Part shown: piece after piece, positions 1 to 5,345 of the stretch
How the letters are laid out: each line of letters starts with the position of its first letter
How positions within the stretch are numbered: the first letter of the stretch is position 1
Assembly: GCA_021779635.1 (NCBI GenBank)
Contig: JAJYAH010000481.1
Location: 1-5,844, forward strand
DNA length: 5,844 bases
DNA from: Pseudomonadota bacterium
Lineage (GTDB): Bacteria > Pseudomonadota > Alphaproteobacteria > Rhizobiales > Xanthobacteraceae
Direction: 5' to 3'
Program-made: the position numbers and the translations under genes
The notes under the pieces: generated by a model
What the model saw: only the letters and a program-made list of their open reading frames with translations
Told to the model about the DNA's origin: nothing
Databases searched by the model: none

Positions 1-7
1 CAGCATT

Positions 8-132
8 ATACCAGCTCGCCAATTCATTGACTCTATCAGACAGGTGGCGGGCTGGTATAAGGCTTTGATTTCGCGCGCGGCCGCCCCGCCAACCCCGCGC
101 GCATACCAATCCGCATTTTTGCGGATTGGTAT
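8..132. repeat. 125-bp composite palindromic repeat element, left copy
   Basis: The element is built from three back-to-back inverted repeats: 8-58 (14-bp arms starting ATACCAGC and ending GCTGGTAT, one wobble mismatch), 73-102 (GCGCGCGG / CCGCGCGC) and 103-132 (12-bp perfect stem ATACCAATCCGC / GCGGATTGGTAT with a 6-nt loop). Both ends of the element read ATACC...GGTAT. A second copy lies in opposite orientation at 892-1016; a hand alignment gives about 8 mismatches over 125 positions, half of them in the loop of the last hairpin. No ORF inside is credible. It behaves like a REP/MITE-type intergenic repeat, but I cannot assign it to a named family. Confidence 0.85.
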
Positions 133-148
133 TATATTTTGGCGGTTT

Positions 149-225
149 GCGCCCTTAGCTCAGCTGGATAGAGCACGAGACTTCTAATCTTGAGGCCGGT
201 GGTTCGACTCCACCAGGGCGCGCCA
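149..225 (+). tRNA. trnR: tRNA-Arg (anticodon TCT)
   Basis: A complete cloverleaf can be read: 7-bp acceptor stem gcgccct/agggcgc, D stem gctc/gagc, anticodon stem cgaga/tcttg around the loop CTTCTAA (anticodon TCT, reading AGA/AGG arginine codons), a 5-nt variable loop, a T arm ggtgg/ccacc with loop TTCGACT, discriminator G and an encoded CCA end at 223-225. It is 77 nt long including CCA. The upstream palindromic repeat ends only 16 nt before it, so its promoter must overlap the repeat edge (TATTAT at 130-135 is a possible -10) or lie further upstream. tRNA-Arg genes are common integration targets, but I found no second copy of its 3' end in the window. Confidence 0.96.
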
Positions 226-334
226 AACTTTTCCGTCAATGCTCTTCGCAGACCCAGCGCGTGGCTTTTGCCGCGGACCGGAACCCGCAATCTCCGAGCG
301 ATGACAGCGACATGGCCGGGTTTCATCTGTGCGG

Positions 335-703
335 TTAAAAACCGCCACCACCCATCGCCCCAGGCGTTCCCGCGCCGGGCAAGCCAGTGCTCAATCCGGT
401 GCTCAATCCGCTACCCGTCCCGGCGGTATTGCCACCGATGAAGTTATCCAGCGGCCCGGACTGCCCGGAATTGCCCAACATGTTCGGTTGGCTCACGCCG
501 GCCGATGTGTTGTCGTGGAAATAACGGTCGGCGCCGGCGGCGCTGGCGAAGGGGTTGACATTGCCGCCGAACGCGAAATTGCCGGGCGATGGGATAATGC
601 CACCGGCATTGGGGGTTCCCAGGCTGAAATCCTGGGCAAGCAGCGTGGCGGGGGCCAACAGCGTCCGGGCCGCTAATGCAAAAGCAAGAATCCAGCGTTC
701 CAT
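335..703 (-). CDS. Small exported Gly/Asn/Ser-rich protein of unknown function
   Basis: I do not recognise a family. The 122-residue protein begins with MERWILAFALAARTLL, followed by APATLLAQDF: a typical signal peptide with one basic residue near the start, a hydrophobic core and a likely signal-peptidase cut after about residue 23-24, so the product should be periplasmic or secreted. The mature part (about 98 residues) is low in charge and rich in Gly, Asn, Ser, Thr and Pro, with no cysteine pattern, and ends in a Gly-rich tail containing the tandem repeat GLSTGLSTGL and a terminal MGGGGF. The start at 703 is preferred over an ATG ten codons upstream (733), because GGGAGG lies a few bases before it and the signal peptide then sits at the N-terminus. 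No clear terminator follows: the short hairpin at 331-345 overlaps the stop and lacks a T-run. Strongly biased G/C third positions support it being real. Confidence 0.6.
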   Translation of the reverse strand: MERWILAFALAARTLLAPATLLAQDFSLGTPNAGGIIPSPGNFAFGGNVNPFASAAGADRYFHDNTSAGVSQPNMLGNSGQSGPLDNFIGGNTAGTGSGLSTGLSTGLPGAGTPGAMGGGGF

Positions 704-856
704 GGCCTGCCTCCCGCTCCGCAAGCGCGGCACAACAGCAGCAGCAGGACGACCAGGACCCGCTTCAACCGATCCGGCCGACCTTAATCCCTATAATCCC
801 TTACTACACCAACCCGACGCGCATCGACAACAATATTCTGCGCGACATCACCGGCG

Positions 857-880
857 CGGCCACGCGGGAAATCAAAGTTG
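857..880. repeat. Degenerate partial copy of the palindromic repeat
   Basis: The stretch gcggccacgcgggaaatcaaag closely matches gcggccgcgcgcgaaatcaaag at 941-962 inside and beside the right-hand element, in the same orientation. It lies just outside that element and looks like the decayed end of a neighbouring older copy. The sequence upstream (about 800-856) contains weakly similar pieces that I cannot align with confidence. Confidence 0.4.
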
Positions 881-891
881 CTCGCCCTATC

Positions 892-1016
892 ATACCAATC
901 CGCGTTAACGCGGATTGGTATGCGCGCGGGGTTGGCGGGGCGGCCGCGCGCGAAATCAAAGACTTATACCAGCCCGCCACCTGGCTGATAGAGTCAATTA
1001 ATTGGCGGGCTGGTAT
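892..1016. repeat. 125-bp composite palindromic repeat element, right copy (inverted)
   Basis: This is the reverse complement of the copy at 8-132, with the same three hairpins in opposite order: 892-921 (ATACCAATCCGC / GCGGATTGGTAT around the palindromic loop GTTAAC), 922-951 (GCGCGCGG / CCGCGCGC) and 966-1016 (perfect 14-bp arms ATACCAGCCCGCCA / TGGCGGGCTGGTAT). The equal length, shared ends and changes concentrated in one loop suggest mobilised or structure-constrained elements. The two copies bracket the tRNA-Arg gene and the small exported-protein gene. Confidence 0.87.
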
Positions 1017-1028
1017 CAGAGGCTGGAA

Positions 1029-1061
1029 CGGTTTCATCCTGATACGGTCAGGCTGGAACCG
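1029..1061. repeat. Imperfect 14-bp hairpin
   Basis: CGGTTTCATCCTGA (1029-1042) and TCAGGCTGGAACCG (1048-1061) pair around the loop TACGG, with two mismatched positions that become G-U or T-G type pairs. It adjoins the right-hand palindromic element by 12 bp and is followed by CTCTAGG. There is no T-run on either side, so it does not look like a terminator; it is probably another interspersed repeat. Confidence 0.55.
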
Positions 1062-1066
1062 CTCTA

Positions 1067-1114
1067 GGAGACAGACTCTACCTCAAAACGGATACATTTC
1101 AGGGGAGCACATCA
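1067..1114 (-). mobile_element. Possible relict insertion-sequence end
   Basis: Read on the minus strand from 1114, the sequence starts TGATGTGCTCCCCTGAAATG. This resembles the TG-initiated, CCCC-containing terminal repeats of IS3-type elements in proteobacteria. It begins exactly where the ardC reading frame loses its family sequence, and its first three bases supply the stop codon. No transposase sequence and no opposite end are visible, so this is a suggestion from pattern and position only. Confidence 0.22.
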
Positions 1115-1204
1115 GCGGACACCGCGTTCCAGATCGGCGATGATGCGGCCGGTGACGCGGGAATAGACATCCTGCCGCTCGGGATGGCGGACGGTATTCG
1201 GCAT
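1112..1204 (-). pseudogene. ardC: Truncated ArdC-type antirestriction protein (N-terminal stump)
   Basis: The minus-strand frame from ATG at 1204 encodes 30 residues, including RQDVYSRVTGRIIADLERGVR, then TGA. DVYxRVTxxIIADLExGVRPW is the opening of the ssDNA-binding N-terminal domain of ArdC/DUF1738 proteins (about 300 residues when whole), which plasmids and integrative elements use to protect entering DNA from restriction. Here the frame stops right after GVR, where the family normally continues PW. The original ribosome site GAGGAG is intact just upstream, so the 5' end is preserved while the rest is gone. The neighbouring sequence beyond the break looks like mobile-element debris. The stump cannot function as ArdC. 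It suggests that a conjugative or integrative element once occupied this spot. The family call rests on a short but characteristic motif. Confidence 0.72.
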
Positions 1205-1422
1205 GATCTCCTCCTCGGGGTTGGGGTGCAGCGCTGCGCTGCACCCCTGCCCGTCGGCGAGACCGGGGGTAGCAAGGTTCAGGGCGGGCGGGGCCGAGGG
1301 GGATCACCCGGCCTGCACGGAGCCGAAGGCGGAGGAAGGTCGGGGATACGGCCCCGAACGAGCGCCGAAGGCGCGATCCCTGGACCGCGCGAGGGGCGGA
1401 GCCCCTGAGCACGCGTCGAGAG
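1205..1422. other. G+C-rich, hairpin-dense non-coding stretch
   Basis: I see no credible gene here; the open frames on both strands are low-complexity Arg/Gly/Pro translations. The stretch contains a series of short inverted repeats: 1223-1247 (11-bp stem), 1341-1356 (CGGGG/CCCCG), 1362-1374 (GCGCC-GAA-GGCGC) and 1392-1406 (AGGGGC-GGA-GCCCCT). It is the upstream leader of the broken ardC gene, so it may be its former 5' region. A structured RNA is possible but not shown. Confidence 0.5.
1223..1247. repeat. Perfect 11-bp hairpin upstream of the ardC stump
   Basis: GGGGTGCAGCG and CGCTGCACCCC pair perfectly around the loop CTG. It sits about 10 bases upstream of the ribosome-binding site of the ardC remnant. 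There is no T-run on the ardC (minus) strand, so it fits a leader hairpin or protein-binding palindrome better than a terminator. Confidence 0.6.
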
Positions 1423-1572
1423 ATGAACGGCGTGTTGGATGCCTGGCACCAGCAGCATCCGAAGCCGAATAGCCAGGCAAAACCAGGCACTTACGGAATA
1501 CGCTTGCCAGATTCATCCAATAGATTCATATGGTTGCGCCACGTAACCGCTAACGGCGCTGAATATGAATGA
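1423..1572 (+). CDS. Possible 49-residue leader ORF overlapping the methyltransferase start
   Basis: An ATG at 1423 opens a 49-codon frame (starting MNGVLDAWHQQHPKPNSQ, ending RHVTANGAEYE) that stops at TGA 1570-1572, eight bases inside the methyltransferase gene that starts at 1565. I recognise no family; the peptide is polar and has no membrane segment. The ribosome site is poor (GAGAG directly against the ATG). The argument for it is the overlap: the methyltransferase start has no clear Shine-Dalgarno of its own, so a ribosome finishing this frame could restart there. It may equally be a chance frame or the remnant of a larger gene, so I hold it loosely. Confidence 0.25.
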   Translation: MNGVLDAWHQQHPKPNSQAKPGTYGIRLPDSSNRFIWLRHVTANGAEYE

Positions 1573-2764
1573 AAATTTGGACGAACCTTCACTCCAAATC
1601 CAGGGGCTGGCGGAGGTGATCTGTGGAGCACGGGACACCGCGACCGTCTCCGGGCTGACGCACAATTTCTACCGCTACCCCGCTCGGTTTTCTCCGACTT
1701 TCGTTCGCGCTGCGATCAAAGCTTTCACCGAACCTGGCGATTGGGTACTCGATCCCTTCGTCGGCGGCGGAACAACTCTCGTTGAAGCAATTGCGCACGG
1801 GCGCCAAGCGATCGGCGTAGATATTAGCTCGCTGGCGACGTTCATCAGCGAGGCCAAAACGCTCATTCTTGATGAGCAAGAGATAGAGATCATTCGCCGT
1901 TGGATCGGCCGCCTCTCGGAGATTGTGAACATACACCGACCCACAGATCGCTTCGTCGAGTTCGCCGATGCTGGATACTATCGAAACATGGAGGGTGCAC
2001 CCTATTGGCGCTTGAGGAAAGCAATTGAACAAGTTCTCGCGTCCGTAACTCGCCTCAAGCACGAGCGCGCTCAAATTCTGGCTCGCTGTGTCTTGCTCAA
2101 GACGGCGCAATGGGCATTGGATGCCCGAAAATATTTGCCGGGCGTAGCTGAATTTAGAGCGGAGTTACGGCGGCAGGGTGAAACGATGCTATCCGCGTCC
2201 GAAGGGCTACGTGCGCAGGTTCAGGCGAATGATACGTCTAAAGCGATCTGCCTCAACCGATCTGCATCTGGACTAGAACAGGAAGGAATTTTTCGGACGA
2301 TCCCAGCCCCGCGTCTTGTCCTTACTTCACCTCCCTATCCCGGAATCCATGTCCTTTACCATCGTTGGCAGGTAGACGGCCGCAAAGAAACACCAACGCC
2401 ATTTTGGATCGCAAATCGTCTCGATGGCGCTGGTTCGTCGTATTACACGATGGGTGCCAGAACATGCCTCAACCTGAAGACTTACTTCGATAATTTGAGA
2501 GCCTCATTTACCTCAATCGCGCAGGTCTGCGGTCCGGACACAACTATTGTGCAAATGGTCGCTTTCTCGGAACCTGACTGGCAGCTCGCTACTTATTTGG
2601 AAGTGATGACCGATTGCGGCCTTAGTGAAGTCGTACCCTGGGATGATTGCGATCTCACAGAGGGCAGGCTTTGGCGTGACGTGCCAAATAGGAAATGGCA
2701 CGCCCGGCAAAAGCGGCATTCGCCGGGCGCGCGCGAAGTCGTACTCCTTCACCGCAAGAGATAA
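1565..2764 (+). CDS. Site-specific DNA methyltransferase (N4-cytosine-type, TSPPY motif)
   Basis: The 399-residue protein should transfer a methyl group from S-adenosylmethionine to an exocyclic amino group in DNA. In order: a motif-X-like segment THNFYRYPARFSP (32-44), SAM-binding motif I DPFVGGGTT (63-71), an acidic motif II in IGVDIS (83-88), a long mostly helical stretch (about 95-250) that may hold the target recognition part, then catalytic motif IV TSPPYPG (254-260) and a C-terminal REVVLLHRK-like strand. SPPY is typical of N4-cytosine enzymes, while DPPY is usual for N6-adenine. Motif I before motif IV with a long insert resembles the alpha-class order. An in-frame stop at 1544-1546 leaves ATG 1565 as the natural start, though no good Shine-Dalgarno precedes it; TTGCCA at 1504 is a weak -35 candidate. 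No cognate nuclease adjoins it on its own strand. Its 3' end faces the GHKL ATPase gene with a 7-bp gap. Confidence 0.87.
   Translation: MNENLDEPSLQIQGLAEVICGARDTATVSGLTHNFYRYPARFSPTFVRAAIKAFTEPGDWVLDPFVGGGTTLVEAIAHGRQAIGVDISSLATFISEAKTLILDEQEIEIIRRWIGRLSEIVNIHRPTDRFVEFADAGYYRNMEGAPYWRLRKAIEQVLASVTRLKHERAQILARCVLLKTAQWALDARKYLPGVAEFRAELRRQGETMLSASEGLRAQVQANDTSKAICLNRSASGLEQEGIFRTIPAPRLVLTSPPYPGIHVLYHRWQVDGRKETPTPFWIANRLDGAGSSYYTMGARTCLNLKTYFDNLRASFTSIAQVCGPDTTIVQMVAFSEPDWQLATYLEVMTDCGLSEVVPWDDCDLTEGRLWRDVPNRKWHARQKRHSPGAREVVLLHRKR
2701..2729. repeat. 8-bp inverted repeat at the methyltransferase 3' end
   Basis: CGCCCGGC (2701-2708) and GCCGGGCG (2722-2729) form a perfect stem with a 13-nt loop, inside the last 22 codons of the methyltransferase gene. 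There is no T-run, so it is not a standard terminator, but it is the only strong hairpin I saw near the junction of the two converging genes. It may be a chance product of G+C-rich codons. Confidence 0.35.
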
Positions 2765-2771
2765 TCGCCAT

Positions 2772-5291
2772 TCAGGCCGCTTCTCCCGCGCTTTCGGAGA
2801 GCGATTCGTCGTCTACGTCTTCGAGTTCGGCCACACTGTCGATCATCGGAAGCAGGAACGGCGCCAGCGCGCTCGTTACCTGAGCCACGCGATCAGCGAC
2901 ATCAACCTTGCCATCCGGCATGTCCTCAGAGGATCGAGCGTCTTTCTTACGAAGCTGCTCTTGATGGAGGACAGCAAGCGTTACTAGGGTCATCCCGACT
3001 GTGAACCTTAGCTTCATGCCGGAAGCGTCTTTGGGTCGTGCCTTTAGGTACGTTTGCAGATGCACATTGTCCATATTCAGGAAGTAGTCGTACAGATCTT
3101 CTGTCTCTTTGGCGTCCGGCTGTCGTTTGATGCGCATGCAGGTGAATTTGTCGAACTCAGGCTCCTTCGACTTCCAGTCCTTTTCATATACGGGGATGGT
3201 CTCGGGAATGTCTAAGAAGCTTTCGCGGTTCTGATCGGAACCCTTGCCATTGGTTCCTTTGCCATCTTCTCCTTCTTTGTTGGCGTTCGTGTTGCGACCG
3301 CCACCGCTACCACCGCCTATCTCGCGTTCGGGCTGCACGGTCAAGATGAAAGAGTTTAGAAACGGATCAACACGACTGGGATCTGTGACGACGGCCTCAA
3401 ATTCAAGATCATCGCCTTCCGATACGCCATCCGGCAATGTCAGCGAAAGATGGGCAAGTCCGTTGTGTAGTCGTGGCCACTGGTAGTTCGTGGCGGGGAT
3501 ACGTCCATTAATGGTCACACGAAACAACTCAAAGGAACCGGGTTGTTCATCGCGCTTGAAATAGTCATTGGCGGCATCAGTTTCGAACGTAATACGCGCA
3601 TGCGAACCCATATAAGCATCTCGAATGAGCCGGAACGACGTTTCGTGCCCTTTGAAATGGAATTTAGTCGGAAAACGCTTGCCGATAAATCCCGCGATAC
3701 CAGTTCCGGCGGCCTCGGGCTTATGAGGGTTCTTAATCCTCATTCCCTGACCAAGAAGTGCGGCGAGGGCTGGGTTCTTGTTCAATAGATTCTCGATGAC
3801 CTTAGCCATCGACTCGGTGGCCTTTGGCTGCTCGGCTAATTCTCTCTTGCGTCGTTCAGATGCGAGTTCCCGCAGCTTTTCATGGCGCCTGAGCTGATCT
3901 TCAAGCTCCGCTTCCAACTTTGCCTTCAATTCGCCGTCACGGAGCCGATCGCGGCTGTTCATAAACAGCTTCTCGTGGGCACGGCGGCTGATAGCGCTGC
4001 AATCAACGATCAAGAGCAAGGAGTGCCATAGATAATCCTGCTTGACGTTCTTGCGGCGGAAAAAATCCTTGGTCATTGTCGCGTGGCACTGGCCATTGTA
4101 AGTAAACAAGATGCCTTCATCACGACGATAAGTATCGGCGGCGTCTTTGCTTTTGAATGGGTAAATGCTGGCTTCAAATTTTTCGCCATCCACGTCAAAT
4201 GGCAGCTTATCGAACCACTCGACGTGACTGCGTTTAGAATCATCAAGGTCACGCTGCAACGTCTCGACAAGACCAACCATCGTGGTGTCAAAGCTGCGAT
4301 TCGGATCGCCCCGATAGGGTCTGCATTCGTGGAAGCGAATAGGGAGGGCAGGTTGCGGTAACAGCAGCCTCGCTCGGTACATCAGACCGTCGGGGAACAT
4401 CATGTTCGTCGCAAATTTCCGGGCGTCATACTCATAGAGTTTGAGCAGGGTTCCCCACAGGGTTTCGCGCGCATATGGCTGGTTCTTGTCGGGAAAGAGC
4501 GCCATCTTTTCGGATGAAAAATGTAGCAATGCACCTTCACCCGGCCGAGCATCAGAGCCAAGCGGAGCCAAATACGTAAACCGGCTGCTCTTACCCTCGG
4601 ATGTCGGGTCGTCCCGCCGAATTATGGTGAAGCTCCAGTCCCCATCATCGGGGTGTTCCACCTCTGCGGAGATAAAATCGGGACAGCGTTTGCTCACCAC
4701 GAGCTGAAGATTTCGTTCCATCCCGCAGAACTCTAATACCCCGGTTCCGCCCATATTGAATTTGCCCTGGGCGAACTTGATCTTGTCCTTGTTGCCCTTA
4801 TGGAGCGACAGGATGGTGTCCGGCATCTTCGCAGGTGTCTGGCCCTCGCCGTCATCGACAATTGTGAAGCAGGGCCGGCCGCTGCCCTCCCTTGGCTTCG
4901 CACCCGTGGCAGCAACGGTGATGCTACGCGACAGTGCCTCTTGATCGCTGAGGCGAGTCCCAAAGAATGTTGCACGGGCTTCTGCGATCGTAGTCGGCGT
5001 ATTTGGCGCTTGCGGACTGCTTCCAGTAACGGGAAGGCAGCCTCTACGCCGCGCCTCGGCGATCAGCTTTGCATCAATCGAGTTGATAAGTTTCTCGATA
5101 ATTGCTTGTTCGGCTCTGCTCTGCTGGTTCCCTACCGACGAATAATTGAACTCTTCGTCTCCGAGGTAGCGCCAGGCGTTCACATCATCCCAGTACCCAG
5201 CGGTACGCAACAGCGAAATCACTTGAGCCTCGGTATCGGCTCGGATCAGATCAAGGCATAACTGTTTGGTCTTATTGCTGTTGGAGTTCAT
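2772..5291 (-). CDS. GHKL (HSP90/MutL/MORC-like) ATPase, defence-associated type
   Basis: This 839-residue cytosolic protein carries a Bergerat-fold ATP site: N-box EKLINSIDA (66-74, with E66, N70 and D73), G1 box DDGEG (146-150) and a G2-like lid GKFNMGGTG (176-184). A second globular part around 385-450 (YNGQ, a VDCS strand, then SRDRLRDG) resembles the transducer domain that follows the ATPase in MutL, MORC and HSP90. Next come a charged coiled coil (about 450-503), a beta-rich region (about 540-655), a flexible Gly/Asn/Lys linker (659-688) and a helical C-terminal domain with an acidic tail. I see no nuclease motif. Such proteins clamp DNA or partners on ATP binding, and MutL/MORC-like members occur in restriction-modification and other defence clusters. 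The start at 5291 has a strong GGGAGG five bases upstream. It follows the DndB-like gene by 54 bp on the same strand, with a terminator between them. The exact subfamily and partner are unknown to me. Confidence 0.85.
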   Translation of the reverse strand: MNSNSNKTKQLCLDLIRADTEAQVISLLRTAGYWDDVNAWRYLGDEEFNYSSVGNQQSRAEQAIIEKLINSIDAKLIAEARRRGCLPVTGSSPQAPNTPTTIAEARATFFGTRLSDQEALSRSITVAATGAKPREGSGRPCFTIVDDGEGQTPAKMPDTILSLHKGNKDKIKFAQGKFNMGGTGVLEFCGMERNLQLVVSKRCPDFISAEVEHPDDGDWSFTIIRRDDPTSEGKSSRFTYLAPLGSDARPGEGALLHFSSEKMALFPDKNQPYARETLWGTLLKLYEYDARKFATNMMFPDGLMYRARLLLPQPALPIRFHECRPYRGDPNRSFDTTMVGLVETLQRDLDDSKRSHVEWFDKLPFDVDGEKFEASIYPFKSKDAADTYRRDEGILFTYNGQCHATMTKDFFRRKNVKQDYLWHSLLLIVDCSAISRRAHEKLFMNSRDRLRDGELKAKLEAELEDQLRRHEKLRELASERRKRELAEQPKATESMAKVIENLLNKNPALAALLGQGMRIKNPHKPEAAGTGIAGFIGKRFPTKFHFKGHETSFRLIRDAYMGSHARITFETDAANDYFKRDEQPGSFELFRVTINGRIPATNYQWPRLHNGLAHLSLTLPDGVSEGDDLEFEAVVTDPSRVDPFLNSFILTVQPEREIGGGSGGGRNTNANKEGEDGKGTNGKGSDQNRESFLDIPETIPVYEKDWKSKEPEFDKFTCMRIKRQPDAKETEDLYDYFLNMDNVHLQTYLKARPKDASGMKLRFTVGMTLVTLAVLHQEQLRKKDARSSEDMPDGKVDVADRVAQVTSALAPFLLPMIDSVAELEDVDDESLSESAGEAA

Positions 5292-5296
5292 GGCCC

Positions 5297-5302
5297 CCTC
5301 CC
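5297..5302 (-). promoter_or_regulatory. Strong ribosome-binding site of the GHKL ATPase gene
   Basis: GGGAGG ends five bases before the ATG at 5291 and fixes that start. It lies in a G-run (GGGAGGGGG, 5302-5294) that can pair, mostly through G-U pairs, with CCTTTTTCC at 5315-5307 just after the terminator stem. Access to this site could therefore depend on RNA folding, though the helix would be weak. Confidence 0.6.
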
Positions 5303-5308
5303 ATCAGG

Positions 5309-5340
5309 AAAAAGGGGGGCGGGAAGACTATCCCCGCCCC
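5309..5340 (-). terminator. Intrinsic terminator between the DndB-like and GHKL genes
   Basis: On the minus strand GGGGCGGG (5340-5333) pairs perfectly with CCCGCCCC (5323-5316) around a 9-nt loop and is followed by CC and five T (5313-5309). It begins just after the DndB-like stop codon. Only 17 bases separate the T-run from the GHKL start, and six of them are the ribosome site, so no promoter fits after it. Expression of the GHKL gene must come through this terminator, which would lower or condition its level relative to the DndB-like gene. Confidence 0.8.
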
Positions 5341-5345
5341 AATCA

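Noticed and set aside
149..225. tRNA-Arg as an attachment site of an integrated island
   Set aside because: No direct repeat of the tRNA 3' end and no integrase gene are visible in the window, so att sites cannot be claimed.
331..345. Hairpin gcggtt-aaa-aaccgc at the end of the exported-protein gene as a terminator
   Set aside because: The stem is only 6 bp, overlaps the stop codon, and is not followed by a T-run on the minus strand.
329..676. Plus-strand frame of 115 codons
   Set aside because: It is antisense to the exported-protein gene, which has a signal peptide and a ribosome site; this frame has neither.
801..830. Promoter TTGTCG-N18-TAGTAA on the minus strand for the exported-protein gene
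   Set aside because: The -10 matches consensus at only three of six positions, and the implied leader is about 90 nt; too weak to list.
804..1037. Minus-strand frame of 77 codons
   Set aside because: It lies almost wholly in the repeat element and reflects its low-constraint translation.
676..1143. Plus-strand frame of 155 codons across the right-hand repeat
   Set aside because: It overlaps the exported-protein gene start and is mostly a translation of the palindromic repeat and its decayed neighbour; no ribosome site or family features.
1083..1490. Minus-strand frame of 135 codons covering the ardC stump
   Set aside because: It is in a different frame from the ArdC motif and gives an Arg/Pro/Cys-rich low-complexity product.
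1504..1534. Promoter TTGCCA with TATGGT for the methyltransferase
   Set aside because: The spacing of 19 nt and poor -10 make it unconvincing; a start there would also conflict with a translated leader ORF.
1589..2110. Minus-strand frame of 173 codons inside the methyltransferase gene
   Set aside because: It is antisense to the SAM-binding half of a clear methyltransferase and has no recognisable motif.
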